DNA of 64,000 nt from DATMNR01 sp963702765 (GCA_963702765.1 CAVPEB010000040.1:1-64000); one strand, 5' to 3'. Counted from the first letter of the stretch, positions 1 through 9,332 are shown. Numbers and translations: made by a program. Notes: generated by a model not told the origin, from the sequence alone.

Positions 1-626
1 TCAGCAACCGCAAGCAAGATCCAGGACAATAGCGCAACAGTAGGAGCAATCAAAGCCAGGCCAATTGATAGCAAAAAGACAATCGGTGCGACTAGAAACA
101 AGATTGTATGGTACATGATAAGATGCGGATTTAAATCTTCATCGATAAGTCTATTTTTACGTACCCGAGTTGCATATATCCATAGTGCCGCCTCCAACCC
201 TTCAGCGATTGTCAGACAACTAGCATAAAACACTACCGAAACTTCATTGATACCCAGTGCTAGAACAGAGGTGGGAAATGGGATAAAGGCCACGGAGAGT
301 AATAATAGCAGGTTCAACCAGAATATGTTCGTATCATAACGCTTTACATAGTGAAAAATTAAATTGTGAGCTCTCCAACTGAGTCCAATAACAATGAAAC
401 TGATGATATAAGCATAAATATTCGATTGGAGTCCTTCGAGAGCTTTCAAAAGCTGGTCGTTCAAAAGCTGGCTCGGTAAAGAGCGAAAAGTATCAAAAGA
501 AGCGGGCAATTTGATATCCAGAACCAGGATAGTAAGAGCAATAGCATAAACACCATCACTCAGAAACATAAGACGATCTACATTTCTAATGGCTTCTCGT
601 GATAATAGATCTTTAATAGTTGCCAT
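1..626 (-). CDS. TMEM175-family (DUF1211) potassium channel-like membrane protein, 3' end cut by window edge
   Basis: The frame is open from an ATG at 626 to the left edge without a stop, giving 208 residues. Residues 18-25 read RLMFLSDG, followed by VYAIALTILVLDIKLP; this is the TMEM175 signature in which helix 1 of each repeat carries an FSDG-type motif. A later segment with FIPFPTSVLALG and conserved W and H residues (SWRAHN) also fits the family. Several further hydrophobic helices follow. Bacterial TMEM175 proteins are about 200 residues and form K+ leak channels in the membrane, so nearly the whole protein is visible. An AGAGGGG ribosome site precedes the start. Family assignment is firm; ion selectivity is inferred. 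Confidence 0.85.
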   Translation of the reverse strand, partial: MATIKDLLSREAIRNVDRLMFLSDGVYAIALTILVLDIKLPASFDTFRSLPSQLLNDQLLKALEGLQSNIYAYIISFIVIGLSWRAHNLIFHYVKRYDTNIFWLNLLLLLSVAFIPFPTSVLALGINEVSVVFYASCLTIAEGLEAALWIYATRVRKNRLIDEDLNPHLIMYHTILFLVAPIVFLLSIGLALIAPTVALLSWILLAVA

Positions 627-826
627 GTAAATCCCCTCTCCAGGCGTAAAACACCCGTATGGTATAATAGTAGTGTACCTCAAAACATCATCGGCAATGA
701 CACAGACACAATGTAACGAGGACAACGGTGAGGGCACGTGGAGCGATGAAGATGCTTCCCCTGTAATTTTCAACGATTGAGTAAAACAATTACGCAATCC
801 CCATGATCGAAATGAGGTAAATTTTC

Positions 827-1018
827 ATGAAAAGAATTGTACATGTCATAGGCCGAAACGGCAAAGAATATAACGTACCAATGACCGCGGAACAAGCTGC
901 ATTTTATCTGCGCTTAGCAGAATTCAAAGCTATCAAAGATCCCTCGATCAACTTCAGCGTATTGGTAGCAGAGCAAAGGGAAAAGGAGTTGCAACACCTC
1001 AAACAGTATTACAACTAA
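827..1018 (+). CDS. small hypothetical protein, 63 aa
   Basis: A short ORF begins at an ATG nine bases after a GAGG ribosome site (814-817) and ends just before a strong terminator, which argues that it is real. The product is hydrophilic: an N-terminal beta-like stretch (MKRIVHVIGRNGKEY) followed by helices rich in Ala, Lys and Glu. I recognise no family. It stands alone, diverging from the TMEM175-like gene across about 200 bases. Confidence 0.6.
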   Translation: MKRIVHVIGRNGKEYNVPMTAEQAAFYLRLAEFKAIKDPSINFSVLVAEQREKELQHLKQYYN

Positions 1019-1030
1019 CATATTCTAGGA

Positions 1031-1062
1031 AGCGGGTATCCTTCTGGATACCCGCTTTTTTA
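1031..1062 (+). terminator. Rho-independent terminator after the small protein
   Basis: An 11-bp perfect stem, AGCGGGTATCC (1031-1041) pairing with 1046-1056 around a TTCT loop, is followed by a T run. It lies 13 bases after the stop of the 63-aa gene. The rest of 1063-1387 holds no gene that I can support. Confidence 0.9.
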
Positions 1063-1387
1063 TTGCATTTTTCTTCTACACAGTAAATCATAACAAAATT
1101 AGAAATCGTAATTCCGCCTCCCGTTCAGGAAAGATTCTCGTCTTACGCATGCTTACTTACCATTGAACCATCTATCCACTTTGTCGTTCCCTATCGATCG
1201 GGACTCATGTCCCATAAGGAGTCGGGACAAAACTGCCCGGCAAATTTAGGACTCCCTCCCCATCACAACAGGACTTCTTCTCAGCTATGCTTGAAGCGAA
1301 CGGTGACACAGGAAACAAACCGACATCCCTCAGTCACTACGTAGCAAACATATCGAGAGCAGGAATATCCTGCAAGGAGGAAATGAA

Positions 1388-2016
1388 ATGTCATCTACGA
1401 CTCTGTATCGTTTTAGTGGAGTAGCTTTACTCATTGGAGGTGTACTGGCTATTATTGGCCAACTTTTACTCATTACGGCTGACCCGGGTACCCCACTCTG
1501 GATTCCTGGAAGTTGGCTCTCACTCGCTGGGACACTGCTGGTGATACTTGGATTTCCCGGGTTGTACTTCAAACAAGTTGATCGAGCCGGTCTATTAGGG
1601 ATGATTGGTTTTGTAGTATCCTTTGTCGGTTTTCTGTTCCTTGTAGGCATCCAAACCTTTGACGCCTTTGTCTCACCAGCACTTGCTGCCAATGCAGCTA
1701 CAAAATCCATGGCAGACACAGCAGCCATTCTACCCCTGCTCGCGTTTGAGTTGCTTGCGGCTTGCTGCTAATAGTCGGTCCTCTACTCTTTGGTATAGCA
1801 ACAATACGCGCAGGCGTTCTTCAACGCTGGGCAGCGATTATCCTCATCGTTGGTTCAGTCGCCGCCATCATCACGGTTGCACTTCATAATTGGAATGAGA
1901 TTAGTGGAGCCATCTTCTACCTTGCATTCGCCTGTTTCGGCTTTGTGTTGCTTACAAAGCAGGGTACAGTAGAGATAGTATCCCCTCCCTCTGTTCTCAA
2001 AGAAGCTCGCACCTGA
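1388..2016 (+). pseudogene. four-helix membrane protein gene split by a one-base frameshift
   Basis: Two consecutive frames together encode one hydrophobic protein of about 209 residues with roughly six membrane segments. The first frame (start ATG 1388 after AAGGAGG) ends ...LLAFELLAACC at 1771; the second continues LLLIVGPLLFGIATIRAG... to 2016. Inserting one G at 1757-1761 (GCGGC to GCGGGC) would restore ...FELLAGLLLIVGP. The deletion sits in a G run, so it could be a sequence error or a true mutation. I do not recognise the family. The neighbouring histidine kinase gene also begins with a membrane domain, but no functional link can be claimed. Confidence 0.7.
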
Positions 2017-2215
2017 ATCAAAATGCTCCATTCTTGATAGCAATTTGGAGTTCCCTCAGCGCTCGCTTCCCTCCCAGATACTGTGGGAGGGAAGACCTGA
2101 GATGCCAGAAGCAAAAAAGCACACTATACAGAATGTTCTCCTCTACAGTACAATGAAGTAGAGTCCAGTTCGAAGGTTCAGAACCAGGAGAGGCGAACAG
2201 ACAAGGAACTGAGAT

Positions 2216-4333
2216 ATGAACCAGCTCCAGATGACTGCAGGCAACGATGTTGCCTCCCAACAACTTCGCGCCACCAATGCACTCGTGCCAGAGCAATGGC
2301 TCTGGCCTATGCGAATAGGAATAATCATTGTAGCTTTGCTCGCTTTCTTGATCTTCCTGGTCTCCCTTCTGCTCGACTATGCACAGTTTCGTACTATCTG
2401 CACGATCACAGCCTGCGCCGATGGGCAACTAACCCTGGAAAGCGCACGAACTCTAGAAATGCTGCATGTCTCCTTGGATGCCTACGCGGTGATCAACATT
2501 GTCTTGCTTGTCATCCAGGCCCTTGTGTATTATGGCATTGCCGCTCTTATTTTCTGGCATAAGTCTAACGAATGGCTCGCTGTATGCGTCATCATCGGTT
2601 TTCTGGCTGGACCAACCAACTCCCTTTCTGAGCCTATAGCAGCTTTGCCTACCGCCGGTCTTGCTGTGCTCACGATTGTGCAATACCTCGGTGTTGCCAC
2701 ATTTATCCTGATCTGCTTTCTCTTCCCAAATGGACGATTTGTACCCCGTTGGACAATCCTGGTTGCAGCTCTCGCGCTCGTAAATGCAGGCTTTCAGGCT
2801 TTTCTTCCCAATATTTCGTGGCCAACTGGGCCTGCTGGCTTGAATTGGGTGATCGCTTTCTCAACGTTAGCTTACGCCCAAATCTACCGCTACCGTAAGG
2901 TATCCAGTAGTGAGCAACGCCAGCAAACGAAATGGTTTGTGCTTGGCTTAACAGCCGCAGCCATGATAGAAATGATTAACCGTCTCCTGCCTCTAATTTT
3001 TCCATCTCTTGCGCAACATGGAGATTTTTATTCTTTCATCACTGATACAATATCGGCTTACGCTTTTCTCCTGATCCCATTGACAATAGGCTTCGCCATC
3101 TTACGTTATCGTTTGTGGGACATCGACGTCATCATCAAGCGTACGCTGGTTTACGGCATCCTCACGGCCTGCGTCATCGGCATGTATGTGCTGGTTGTGG
3201 GTTATCTCGGCGCTCTGTTTCACACTGGCAGCAATCTCGCCATTTCATTACTGGCCACTGGCCTGGTCGCGGTGCTCTTCCAGCCTCTAAGAGAGTTGCT
3301 CCAGCGTGTTGTAAATCGGTTGTTCTACGGACAACGCGATGAGCCCTACAGAGTTATCTCCCAGTTGGGGCAACGCATGGAAGCCACACTCGCTCCTGAC
3401 GCTGTCCTCTCTGCCATTGTCGAGACGCTTGCTCAAGCGCTCAAGCTTCCTTACACGGCCATTTCCCTGCAACATGACCAGGCATTTTCTATCGCAGCAT
3501 CCTATGGTACAGAGGTAGAAACGTTACTTCATGTGCCGCTGATGTATCAAACTGAGCAAGTAGGCGAACTACTTCTCGCTCCGCGAGCCAGGGGCGAGTC
3601 CTTTACGCCAGCAGATCGACGCTTGCTCGACGACCTTGCCCGGCAGGTGGGAATTGCTGCCCACGCGGTACGACTTACAGCCGATTTACAGCAATCACGG
3701 GAACGGCTGGTAACTGCACGTGAGGAAGAGCGTCGACGCTTGCGCCGCGACTTGCACGACGGTCTGGGACCGGCACTGGCAAGTATTACGCTCAAACTTG
3801 ACGCAGCGCGCAACCTTCTCACACGCGATCTACCTGCTGCCGATGCCCTGCTAATTGACCTCAAGAAACAGACACAAGCAGCTGTGTCAGACATTCGCCG
3901 CCTCGTGTATGATCTACGGCCACCCTCATTGGATGAGCTGGGACTTATCCAGGCCCTACGCGAACAGGCCGAGCAGTATAACCTTGATATGTTGCGCTTC
4001 ACCATTGACGCACCAGAACCGCTTCCACCACTTCCCGCCGCCGTCGAAGTCGCGACCTACCGCATCGTACAGGAAGCCATGACCAACGTAGTCCGTCATG
4101 CCCAGGCACACACCTGCACAATTCGTCTCGCTCTTGATAACAATCTGGATATAGAGGTTTGTGATGATGGTCGTGGGGTACCAGCAGGGCACCATGCCGG
4201 AGTCGGCTTGACCTCGATACGTGAACGCACTGCTGAACTTGGAGGCACCTGTCAAATTGAACCTCGCCTTGGTGGTGGAACCCGTCTACACGTTCGATTT
4301 CCATTCACAAAGGTTGCTGAAGGAGAGGAGTAA
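2216..4333 (+). CDS. membrane sensor histidine kinase, NarL/LiaS-type (HisKA_3)
   Basis: This 705-residue protein has an N-terminal half with many hydrophobic helices (to about residue 370), then a GAF-like region (about 385-490), a dimerisation/phosphoacceptor helix with RRLRRDLHDGLGPALA (phospho-His about 514) and a GHKL ATPase domain with an N box (EAMTNVVRHAQ), CDDGRGVP and GVGLTSIRER. These are the features of kinases that phosphorylate NarL-type regulators. The response regulator gene starts three bases after its stop, so the two form an operon. The signal is unknown; the long membrane domain suggests a membrane or envelope stimulus. The start at 2216 has an AAGGAA-like site upstream. 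Confidence 0.93.
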   Translation: MNQLQMTAGNDVASQQLRATNALVPEQWLWPMRIGIIIVALLAFLIFLVSLLLDYAQFRTICTITACADGQLTLESARTLEMLHVSLDAYAVINIVLLVIQALVYYGIAALIFWHKSNEWLAVCVIIGFLAGPTNSLSEPIAALPTAGLAVLTIVQYLGVATFILICFLFPNGRFVPRWTILVAALALVNAGFQAFLPNISWPTGPAGLNWVIAFSTLAYAQIYRYRKVSSSEQRQQTKWFVLGLTAAAMIEMINRLLPLIFPSLAQHGDFYSFITDTISAYAFLLIPLTIGFAILRYRLWDIDVIIKRTLVYGILTACVIGMYVLVVGYLGALFHTGSNLAISLLATGLVAVLFQPLRELLQRVVNRLFYGQRDEPYRVISQLGQRMEATLAPDAVLSAIVETLAQALKLPYTAISLQHDQAFSIAASYGTEVETLLHVPLMYQTEQVGELLLAPRARGESFTPADRRLLDDLARQVGIAAHAVRLTADLQQSRERLVTAREEERRRLRRDLHDGLGPALASITLKLDAARNLLTRDLPAADALLIDLKKQTQAAVSDIRRLVYDLRPPSLDELGLIQALREQAEQYNLDMLRFTIDAPEPLPPLPAAVEVATYRIVQEAMTNVVRHAQAHTCTIRLALDNNLDIEVCDDGRGVPAGHHAGVGLTSIRERTAELGGTCQIEPRLGGGTRLHVRFPFTKVAEGEE

Positions 4334-4336
4334 TCG

Positions 4337-4999
4337 ATGGAACAGATTCGTGTCCTGATCGCGGATGATCATCCCCTCTTTCGTGATGGATTGCGCATCC
4401 TGCTGCAGTCAGGATCTGACACTGAAGTGGTAGGAGAGGCTGCGACGGGAGAGGAAACTATTTCGCAGGCAGGTAAGCTGCAACCAGATGTAATCCTGAT
4501 GGATATCAACATGCCTGGCATCAATGGAATCGAGGCAACGCGGCGCATCCTGCACACCAGCCCACATATTAGCATACTTATCGTGACCATGTACGAAGAC
4601 GATGACTCAGTTTTCGCCGCTATGCGCGCTGGTGCACGCGGCTATCTGCTTAAAGGAGCCGACCAGGAGGAGACGCTGCGGGCAATCAAAGCAGTCAGTC
4701 GTGGAGAAGCCATTTTCAGCCCTACTATTGCCAAACGCTTGATCCGCTACTTTTCTCCAACACGAGCTGCTGCAACACCACCGCAGGCATTTCCCGAACT
4801 GACCGACCGCGAGCGTGAGATCCTCGCCTTACTCTCCCAGGGCCATAACAACGCAGAGATTGCGCAGCACCTGGTACTCAGCCCCAAGACAGTACGCAAC
4901 CACCTCTCCAATATCTTTAACAAGCTTCAGGTCGCTGATAGAGCACAGGCTATCATCCGCGCCAGAGAAGCAGGTTGGGGTCAGGACCATTCCAATTGA
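4337..4999 (+). CDS. NarL/FixJ-type response regulator
   Basis: The 220-residue protein has a receiver domain (residues 1-120; acidic pair ADDH at 9-12, phospho-Asp about D56 in VILMDINMPG, Lys in YLLKGA) and a LuxR-type helix-turn-helix (LTDREREILALLSQGHNNAE and SPKTVRNHLSNIFNKL, about 150-210). It is the cognate DNA-binding partner of the kinase encoded just upstream, whose stop lies three bases before its start. No obvious terminator follows. Confidence 0.95.
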   Translation: MEQIRVLIADDHPLFRDGLRILLQSGSDTEVVGEAATGEETISQAGKLQPDVILMDINMPGINGIEATRRILHTSPHISILIVTMYEDDDSVFAAMRAGARGYLLKGADQEETLRAIKAVSRGEAIFSPTIAKRLIRYFSPTRAAATPPQAFPELTDREREILALLSQGHNNAEIAQHLVLSPKTVRNHLSNIFNKLQVADRAQAIIRAREAGWGQDHSN

Positions 5000-5169
5000 T
5001 TACAAAAGTATACTACCGCATCACGATAAATGCAGAAATCTTCCCAACTAAGAAAAATGTGCCAGAAAGAGAAACACAACCCATCCGCCAGCTTTTCAGG
5101 GTATAATTACACTAACAGCTTAAGCTTATGAATTAACCATGGGCCAGGCACATTCGTTTTTCGTATATC

Positions 5170-5279
5170 GTAGGGGCGTACCTTTGCGGTCGCCCTGGGG
5201 CGGGGCGCTGGCCATGCTTTAACTTGGCTCCAGCTGGCGAAATGTAGGGACGACCCTCGCGGTCGTCCTGGGAGTGGAG
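5170..5279. repeat. two copies of a dispersed GTAGGGRCG...GCGGTCG repeat
   Basis: The gap 5000-5320 contains no gene. It holds two related imperfect copies, about 5170-5205 (GTAGGGGCGTACC...GCGGTCGCCCTGGGG) and 5244-5279 (GTAGGGACGACC...GCGGTCGTCCTGGGA). A diverged copy lies at about 6502-6550 and a related unit at 31614-31680. The pattern fits an intergenic REP-like family; no transposase for it is seen here. Confidence 0.65.
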
Positions 5280-5320
5280 TGGGGTGGGGTGCATGGGGCA
5301 ACATACATCAGGAGAAACAC

Positions 5321-6469
5321 ATGAAACGAACCCTATTTACCGAAGAACACAACCTGTTCCGCGACACCTTTAAACACTTTTTAGAGAAAGAAGTCGTTCC
5401 CTATTACCCACAATGGGAAAAGGACGGTATAGTCTCCCGTGAAATGTGGCTAAAGGCAGGGCAACAGGGCTTTTTAGGACTTGCAGCCCCAGAAGAATAT
5501 GGCGGCATTGGAGTGAACGACTTTAGATACAGCGCAATCATGGCAGAAGAGTCCGCTCGAGCAGGAGTCGTCAGTGCAGGCATGGTCATTGGCCTCCATA
5601 ACGACATCATCCTACCATACTTCATAGCCTATGCAAACGAAGAACAGAAACAACGCTGGCTTCCAGGCATGTGTTCAGGCGAACTCATCACCGCCATCGC
5701 CATGACCGAGCCAGGCACAGGCAGCGACCTGGCATCCATACGCACAACGGCGGAACGCATAGGCGATTACTACCTACTCAACGGACAGAAAACATTTATC
5801 AGTAACGGCATCATCAGCGACGTAGTCATTGTCGTTGCCAAAACCGATCCAGCCTTGCGCCACAAAGGTATCAGCCTGCTAGTCGTAGAACGCAGCATGC
5901 AGGGTTTCAACCGGGGTCGCAAGCTCGACAAAGTCGGCTTAAAGGCACAGGATACAGCAGAGTTGTCTTTCGAAGACGTGAAAGTCCCCATAACGAACCT
6001 GCTGGGTGAAGAGGGCAAAGGCTTCTCCTACTTGATGCGCCAGCTCGCGCAAGAGCGCCTGAGCGTAGGCGTTTCGGCAGTAGCAGCCTGCGAAACAGCG
6101 CTGGAGATCACGCTGGAATATTGCAAAGAGCGCACTGCCTTCGGCCAGCCCATCGGCAGCTTCCAAAACTCACGCTTCAAGCTCGCTGAGATGAAGACAG
6201 AAATCGAAATTGCGCGTGTTTTCGTTGATCGCTGTATTGAGGAACTGAACGACGGAAATCTCACACCCGAGACCGCAGCAATGGCCAAATGGTGGACTTC
6301 CGACCTGCAAAAGCGCGTCGTAGATCAATGCGTGCAATTACACGGCGGTTACGGCTACATGTTAGAATATCCCATCGCCCGTGCCTACCTCGACGCCCGC
6401 GTACAAAGCATCTACGCAGGTACCAACGAAATCATGAAGGAAATCATTGGCCGCTCAATGGGCATCTAA
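5321..6469 (+). CDS. acyl-CoA dehydrogenase
   Basis: This 382-residue flavoprotein would oxidise acyl-CoA to trans-2-enoyl-CoA and pass electrons to ETF. It shows family signatures: AMTEPGTGSDLASI (FAD/substrate loop), ERTAFGQPIGSFQ and QLHGGYGYMLEYPIARAYLD. The ATG at 5321 has a CAGGAGA site; an in-frame upstream extension lies within repeat DNA and is unlikely to be coding. The C-terminal loop reads YAGTNEI, with Ala where medium-chain enzymes carry the catalytic Glu (YEGT); the AQERL motif keeps the Glu used as base in long-chain and isovaleryl enzymes. Substrate is therefore more likely branched or long chain (inference). Confidence 0.93.
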   Translation: MKRTLFTEEHNLFRDTFKHFLEKEVVPYYPQWEKDGIVSREMWLKAGQQGFLGLAAPEEYGGIGVNDFRYSAIMAEESARAGVVSAGMVIGLHNDIILPYFIAYANEEQKQRWLPGMCSGELITAIAMTEPGTGSDLASIRTTAERIGDYYLLNGQKTFISNGIISDVVIVVAKTDPALRHKGISLLVVERSMQGFNRGRKLDKVGLKAQDTAELSFEDVKVPITNLLGEEGKGFSYLMRQLAQERLSVGVSAVAACETALEITLEYCKERTAFGQPIGSFQNSRFKLAEMKTEIEIARVFVDRCIEELNDGNLTPETAAMAKWWTSDLQKRVVDQCVQLHGGYGYMLEYPIARAYLDARVQSIYAGTNEIMKEIIGRSMGI

Positions 6470-6594
6470 GCACATCTGTTTCCGTAACTGTGGGCTCATC
6501 AGTATCCGTAGGGGTGAGGGTGGATGACGTGGGGTTGGGTGGGCCTTTATGGTCACCCGCTGTTGGCATACTTCCAAATAGAAAGCATATCGTA

Positions 6595-6954
6595 ATGTCT
6601 TACAACCTGCAAAATCTCGCAGAAGAAGACTTCTGCTACCTAACCACCACCGGTCGTGTTTCAGGCCGTCCGCATACCATCGAAATCTGGTTTGCCCTTC
6701 ACGAGCAAACCCTCTATATGCTCTCTGGAGGCCGTGACAAATCAGACTGGGTGAAGAATGCTCTCCAAACCCCAACAGTCCAGATGAAGATCAACAGCAC
6801 CATATTCAACGGAACAGCTCGTCCTATCACCGACACCGAAGAAGACGCCCTCGCTCGCAAAATCGTCTTCGAAAAGTACGTCCCCCGAAGCAACGACGAT
6901 CTTGTTGACTGGTCACGAACATCGTTACCGATTGCAGTCGATATTGCAGAATGA
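6595..6954 (+). CDS. deazaflavin (F420)-dependent nitroreductase-like protein, DUF385 type
   Basis: The 119-residue product starts at ATG 6595. It carries LTTTGRVSGRPHTIEIWF near the N-terminus, LYMLSGGRDKSDWVKN in the middle and RPITDTEEDALARKIVFEKY at the end, the layout of the split-barrel DUF385/Ddn family that binds F420 or FMN. The reading frame is open further upstream, but that part lies in the dehydrogenase gene and in repeat DNA. The next 300 bases (6955-7259) carry no gene, only a small palindrome before the thiolase. Confidence 0.8.
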   Translation: MSYNLQNLAEEDFCYLTTTGRVSGRPHTIEIWFALHEQTLYMLSGGRDKSDWVKNALQTPTVQMKINSTIFNGTARPITDTEEDALARKIVFEKYVPRSNDDLVDWSRTSLPIAVDIAE

Positions 6955-7225
6955 GAAACTCATATTGTGATCGCTTTGAGACTTTCTATCCATGCATTGT
7001 GAGGGCATTGTGTTACCAGAGTGCTATCCTCTCTTCTGAGAAGAAACATTGTCCTTGGTTCACAGGAAGAGTGAATGCATTCAATGCATCAAGCGGGAGC
7101 AAGTTCCGTCTTACTCATGCAGATGTGGTTCATCTTCCTTCTTCGATGTTGAAACGTGGTTCCATCCGTCGCCACACCACGTTCTTTTTAATGCTACTAA
7201 CGAGATCAAAGTGCTAAAACAACGA

Positions 7226-7243
7226 AGGCAACACATGTTGCCT
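7226..7243 (+). promoter_or_regulatory. small palindrome upstream of the thiolase start
   Basis: AGGCAACA and TGTTGCCT form perfect 8-bp arms with a 2-nt spacer, just before the CGGAGGA ribosome site of the thiolase gene. It could be an operator or a leader hairpin; nothing decides between them. Confidence 0.35.
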
Positions 7244-7259
7244 CTCACGGAGGAAAACA

Positions 7260-8495
7260 ATGACGTATGCATATGTCCTTGATGCGGTTCGTACACCTCG
7301 CGGGCGCGGGAAAATGGGAAAAGGGGCGCTCAGCAGTATCCATCCGCAGGAACTACTAGCGCAAACACTCAATCAGCTCGCCAGGCGCACCGGCATCGAG
7401 AAGCGAGACGTTGATGATGTCATCGCTGGCTGTGTCACAGAGGCGAACGATCAAGGAGCCAATCTTGCCCGGAACGCGGTCCTTGCAGCAGATTGGCCTA
7501 CCGAGGTAACGGGTGTCACCCTCAACCGCTTCTGTGGCTCTGGCCTGCAAGCAGTGAACTTCGCAGCCATGGGCGTAATGACCAACATGCAGCACCTGGT
7601 AGTAGGTGGGGGTGTCGAGAGTATGTCGCGTGTCCCTCTGGGTGCAGATGGCGCGGGACTCGACGGCAATAACGTCCACCTGCGTAAAACGCACTTCCAG
7701 GTTCCACAAGGCATCAGTGCCGATCTGATTGCAAGCCTTGAGGGGTTCACTCGCGAAGATGTCGACCAGTTCGCGCTTGAGTCGCAGCGGCGTGCCGCAC
7801 TCGCCCAGCAGGAGGGGAGATTTGCGAAGAGTCTCTTCCCCGTGTGCGATTCCGAGACAGGAGCAGTGCTTCTGGAGCGAGACGAGTATCCACGTCCGAG
7901 CACTACCCTGGAAGGACTTGCTCAGCTCGATTCCCCATTTGCAGCGCTTGGTGTGACGCCGTTCGGCTTCAATGGCGAGACCCCGGATCAGCTCGCGCTC
8001 GAGCGCTACCCCCAGGTCGAGCGCATCAACCACGTTCACACAGCTGGAAATTCGAGTGGGATTGTAGATGGGGCGGCAGCGGTCCTGCTTGCCTCTGAGG
8101 AGTACGTGAAGACCCACGGCCTTAAGCCTCGTGCTCGGATACTCGCCATGGCTACGGCAGGCAGCGAGCCGATCATCATGCTCACCGCACCGACACCGGC
8201 CTCGCAAAAGGCGTTGCGACTCGCAGGCATGACGGCACGCGATATCGACCTGTGGGAGATCAACGAAGCCTTTGCCGCCATACCCCTTCAGGTCATGCGC
8301 AAGCTGGAGTTGGACCATGCTGCGGTGAACGTGAATGGTGGAGCCATCGCACTTGGCCACCCGCTGGGTGCCACAGGAGCGATGTTGCTGGGGACAGCAC
8401 TCGATGAGCTTGAACGGCGCGACCTCAACATCGCGCTTATCACCCTGTGTATCGGTGGCGGACAGGGTATCGCCACAATCATCGAGCGTGTCTGA
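7260..8495 (+). CDS. acetyl-CoA C-acyltransferase (thiolase)
   Basis: The 411-residue enzyme cleaves 3-ketoacyl-CoA with CoA, or condenses acetyl-CoA in reverse. The nucleophile Cys is near residue 92 in NRFCGSGLQAVNFAA; GGGVESMSRVPLG follows. The C-terminal NVNGGAIALGHPLGATGA (His) and CIGGGQGIATI (second Cys) complete the active site. A CGGAGGA site precedes the ATG. It lies downstream of an acyl-CoA dehydrogenase, in keeping with beta-oxidation; with the phasin-like genes nearby, a role in polyester or lipid storage is possible but unproven. Confidence 0.95.
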   Translation: MTYAYVLDAVRTPRGRGKMGKGALSSIHPQELLAQTLNQLARRTGIEKRDVDDVIAGCVTEANDQGANLARNAVLAADWPTEVTGVTLNRFCGSGLQAVNFAAMGVMTNMQHLVVGGGVESMSRVPLGADGAGLDGNNVHLRKTHFQVPQGISADLIASLEGFTREDVDQFALESQRRAALAQQEGRFAKSLFPVCDSETGAVLLERDEYPRPSTTLEGLAQLDSPFAALGVTPFGFNGETPDQLALERYPQVERINHVHTAGNSSGIVDGAAAVLLASEEYVKTHGLKPRARILAMATAGSEPIIMLTAPTPASQKALRLAGMTARDIDLWEINEAFAAIPLQVMRKLELDHAAVNVNGGAIALGHPLGATGAMLLGTALDELERRDLNIALITLCIGGGQGIATIIERV

Positions 8496-8620
8496 GGCGG
8501 ATTCCAGACTGTTGATTCTTCTGGCGCCTGCTTTGACACACTCAGCTATAATAGCTGGCGTGATTGGTGTGAGTGTAGCAATGGCATCTACTCTCAACAA
8601 AATTTCTCCCGTATAGAAAA

Positions 8621-8646
8621 GAGGTCGGAACTGATGTTCCGACCTC
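8621..8646 (-). terminator. terminator of the phasin-like gene, possibly bidirectional
   Basis: GAGGTCGGAAC (8621-8631) pairs perfectly with 8636-8646 around a TGAT loop. Read on the minus strand it is followed by TTTTC, so it best serves the gene ending at 8675; it may also stop transcription from the thiolase. Confidence 0.85.
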
Positions 8647-8674
8647 CCTTTCAGACAAGATGTTGGATCTAGAG

Positions 8675-9238
8675 TTACTTCTTAGCTGAATGGACCGCTT
8701 GCCTTTCCTCATGAACCATCTTCTGAGCAGTATCTACTCCGTGAGTGGTTATAGACTCGACTCTATCCAGCGCCTTCTCATAAAAGCGCATCGGGGAAGG
8801 GAAGAAGCCCCTATAGGCATCCCATGTTCCACGGACGAGCACTCCGAACGCCTCTTGCTGCTTACGCGATTGCTCAGTGAGAGTGTGTAAAAGTGTGCGA
8901 GTGTCCTCTACATGACTCCGAAGCACTTCGGTTCCATCCTCGAGAAAACTCTGAACAAACTTTACATTTCGCTCCTGTGCAGCAACAGCACTATCTGCCA
9001 TCGACTGGAAGAAGGCTGGCCCTGCCTCAGGCTCTCCCACCAGCTTCTCCATCACGGTGCGCGTCCCCTCTGCATGGCTCTTGAAGAGCTCTACCTCATT
9101 TTCAAAGACACTCTGAACAAACTTTACATTTCGCTCCTGTGCAGCAACAATGCCGTCGACAAACACCCGGTTTGCTTCGCGTACTGATTCGCTCAGTTCC
9201 TCGGTTGCCTCGCTGACTGTATCCTTAACCTTTGCCAT
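8675..9238 (-). CDS. phasin-like amphipathic helical protein with an internal duplication
   Basis: This 187-residue protein is nearly all helix and highly charged, starting at an ATG after AAAGGA. It contains two copies of a 54-residue unit beginning AAQERNVKFVQS (...VFENEVELFKSHAEGTRT... and ...FLEDGTEVLRSHVEDTRT...). The C-terminal part (YRGFFPSPMRFYEKALDRVES) resembles phasin-family and poly-Ala/Lys/Glu helical proteins. A paralogue at 20488 shares ATQERNLKYAQSVFENTM and a PLTAYQKTLEVVE tail. By analogy it may coat polyester or lipid granules; the name is based on pattern, not on a firm family motif. Confidence 0.65.
   Translation of the reverse strand: MAKVKDTVSEATEELSESVREANRVFVDGIVAAQERNVKFVQSVFENEVELFKSHAEGTRTVMEKLVGEPEAGPAFFQSMADSAVAAQERNVKFVQSFLEDGTEVLRSHVEDTRTLLHTLTEQSRKQQEAFGVLVRGTWDAYRGFFPSPMRFYEKALDRVESITTHGVDTAQKMVHEERQAVHSAKK
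8948..9149. repeat. perfect 40-nt direct repeat inside the phasin-like gene
   Basis: Bases 8948-8987 and 9110-9149 are identical over 40 nt (beginning ACTCTGAACAAACTTTACAT). Their spacing of 162 nt equals 54 codons, so the gene contains a recent in-frame duplication. Confidence 0.9.
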
Positions 9239-9332
9239 TATCTTGGTCCTTTCATGCTTGCAGTTACCTGCATACTTATACTACAATCGATCCTTCTCTC
9301 TCCACTCGATGAGAAATCCTGCATCTATATGC

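Noticed and set aside
1762..1775. Programmed frameshift in the membrane protein gene
   Set aside because: There is no slippery heptamer or stimulatory structure; a lost G in a G run is simpler.
5170..5279. A CRISPR array from the GTAGGG units
   Set aside because: Only two imperfect copies, no regular spacing and no cas genes.
6951..7217. Possible gene between the nitroreductase-like protein and the thiolase
   Set aside because: The frame is Cys/Ser/Arg-rich with no ribosome site and no recognisable pattern.
7356..8600. 414-codon open frame on the minus strand over the thiolase gene
   Set aside because: It lies wholly opposite a clear thiolase, is rich in Cys and Arg, and resembles no protein; it is a shadow of codon bias.
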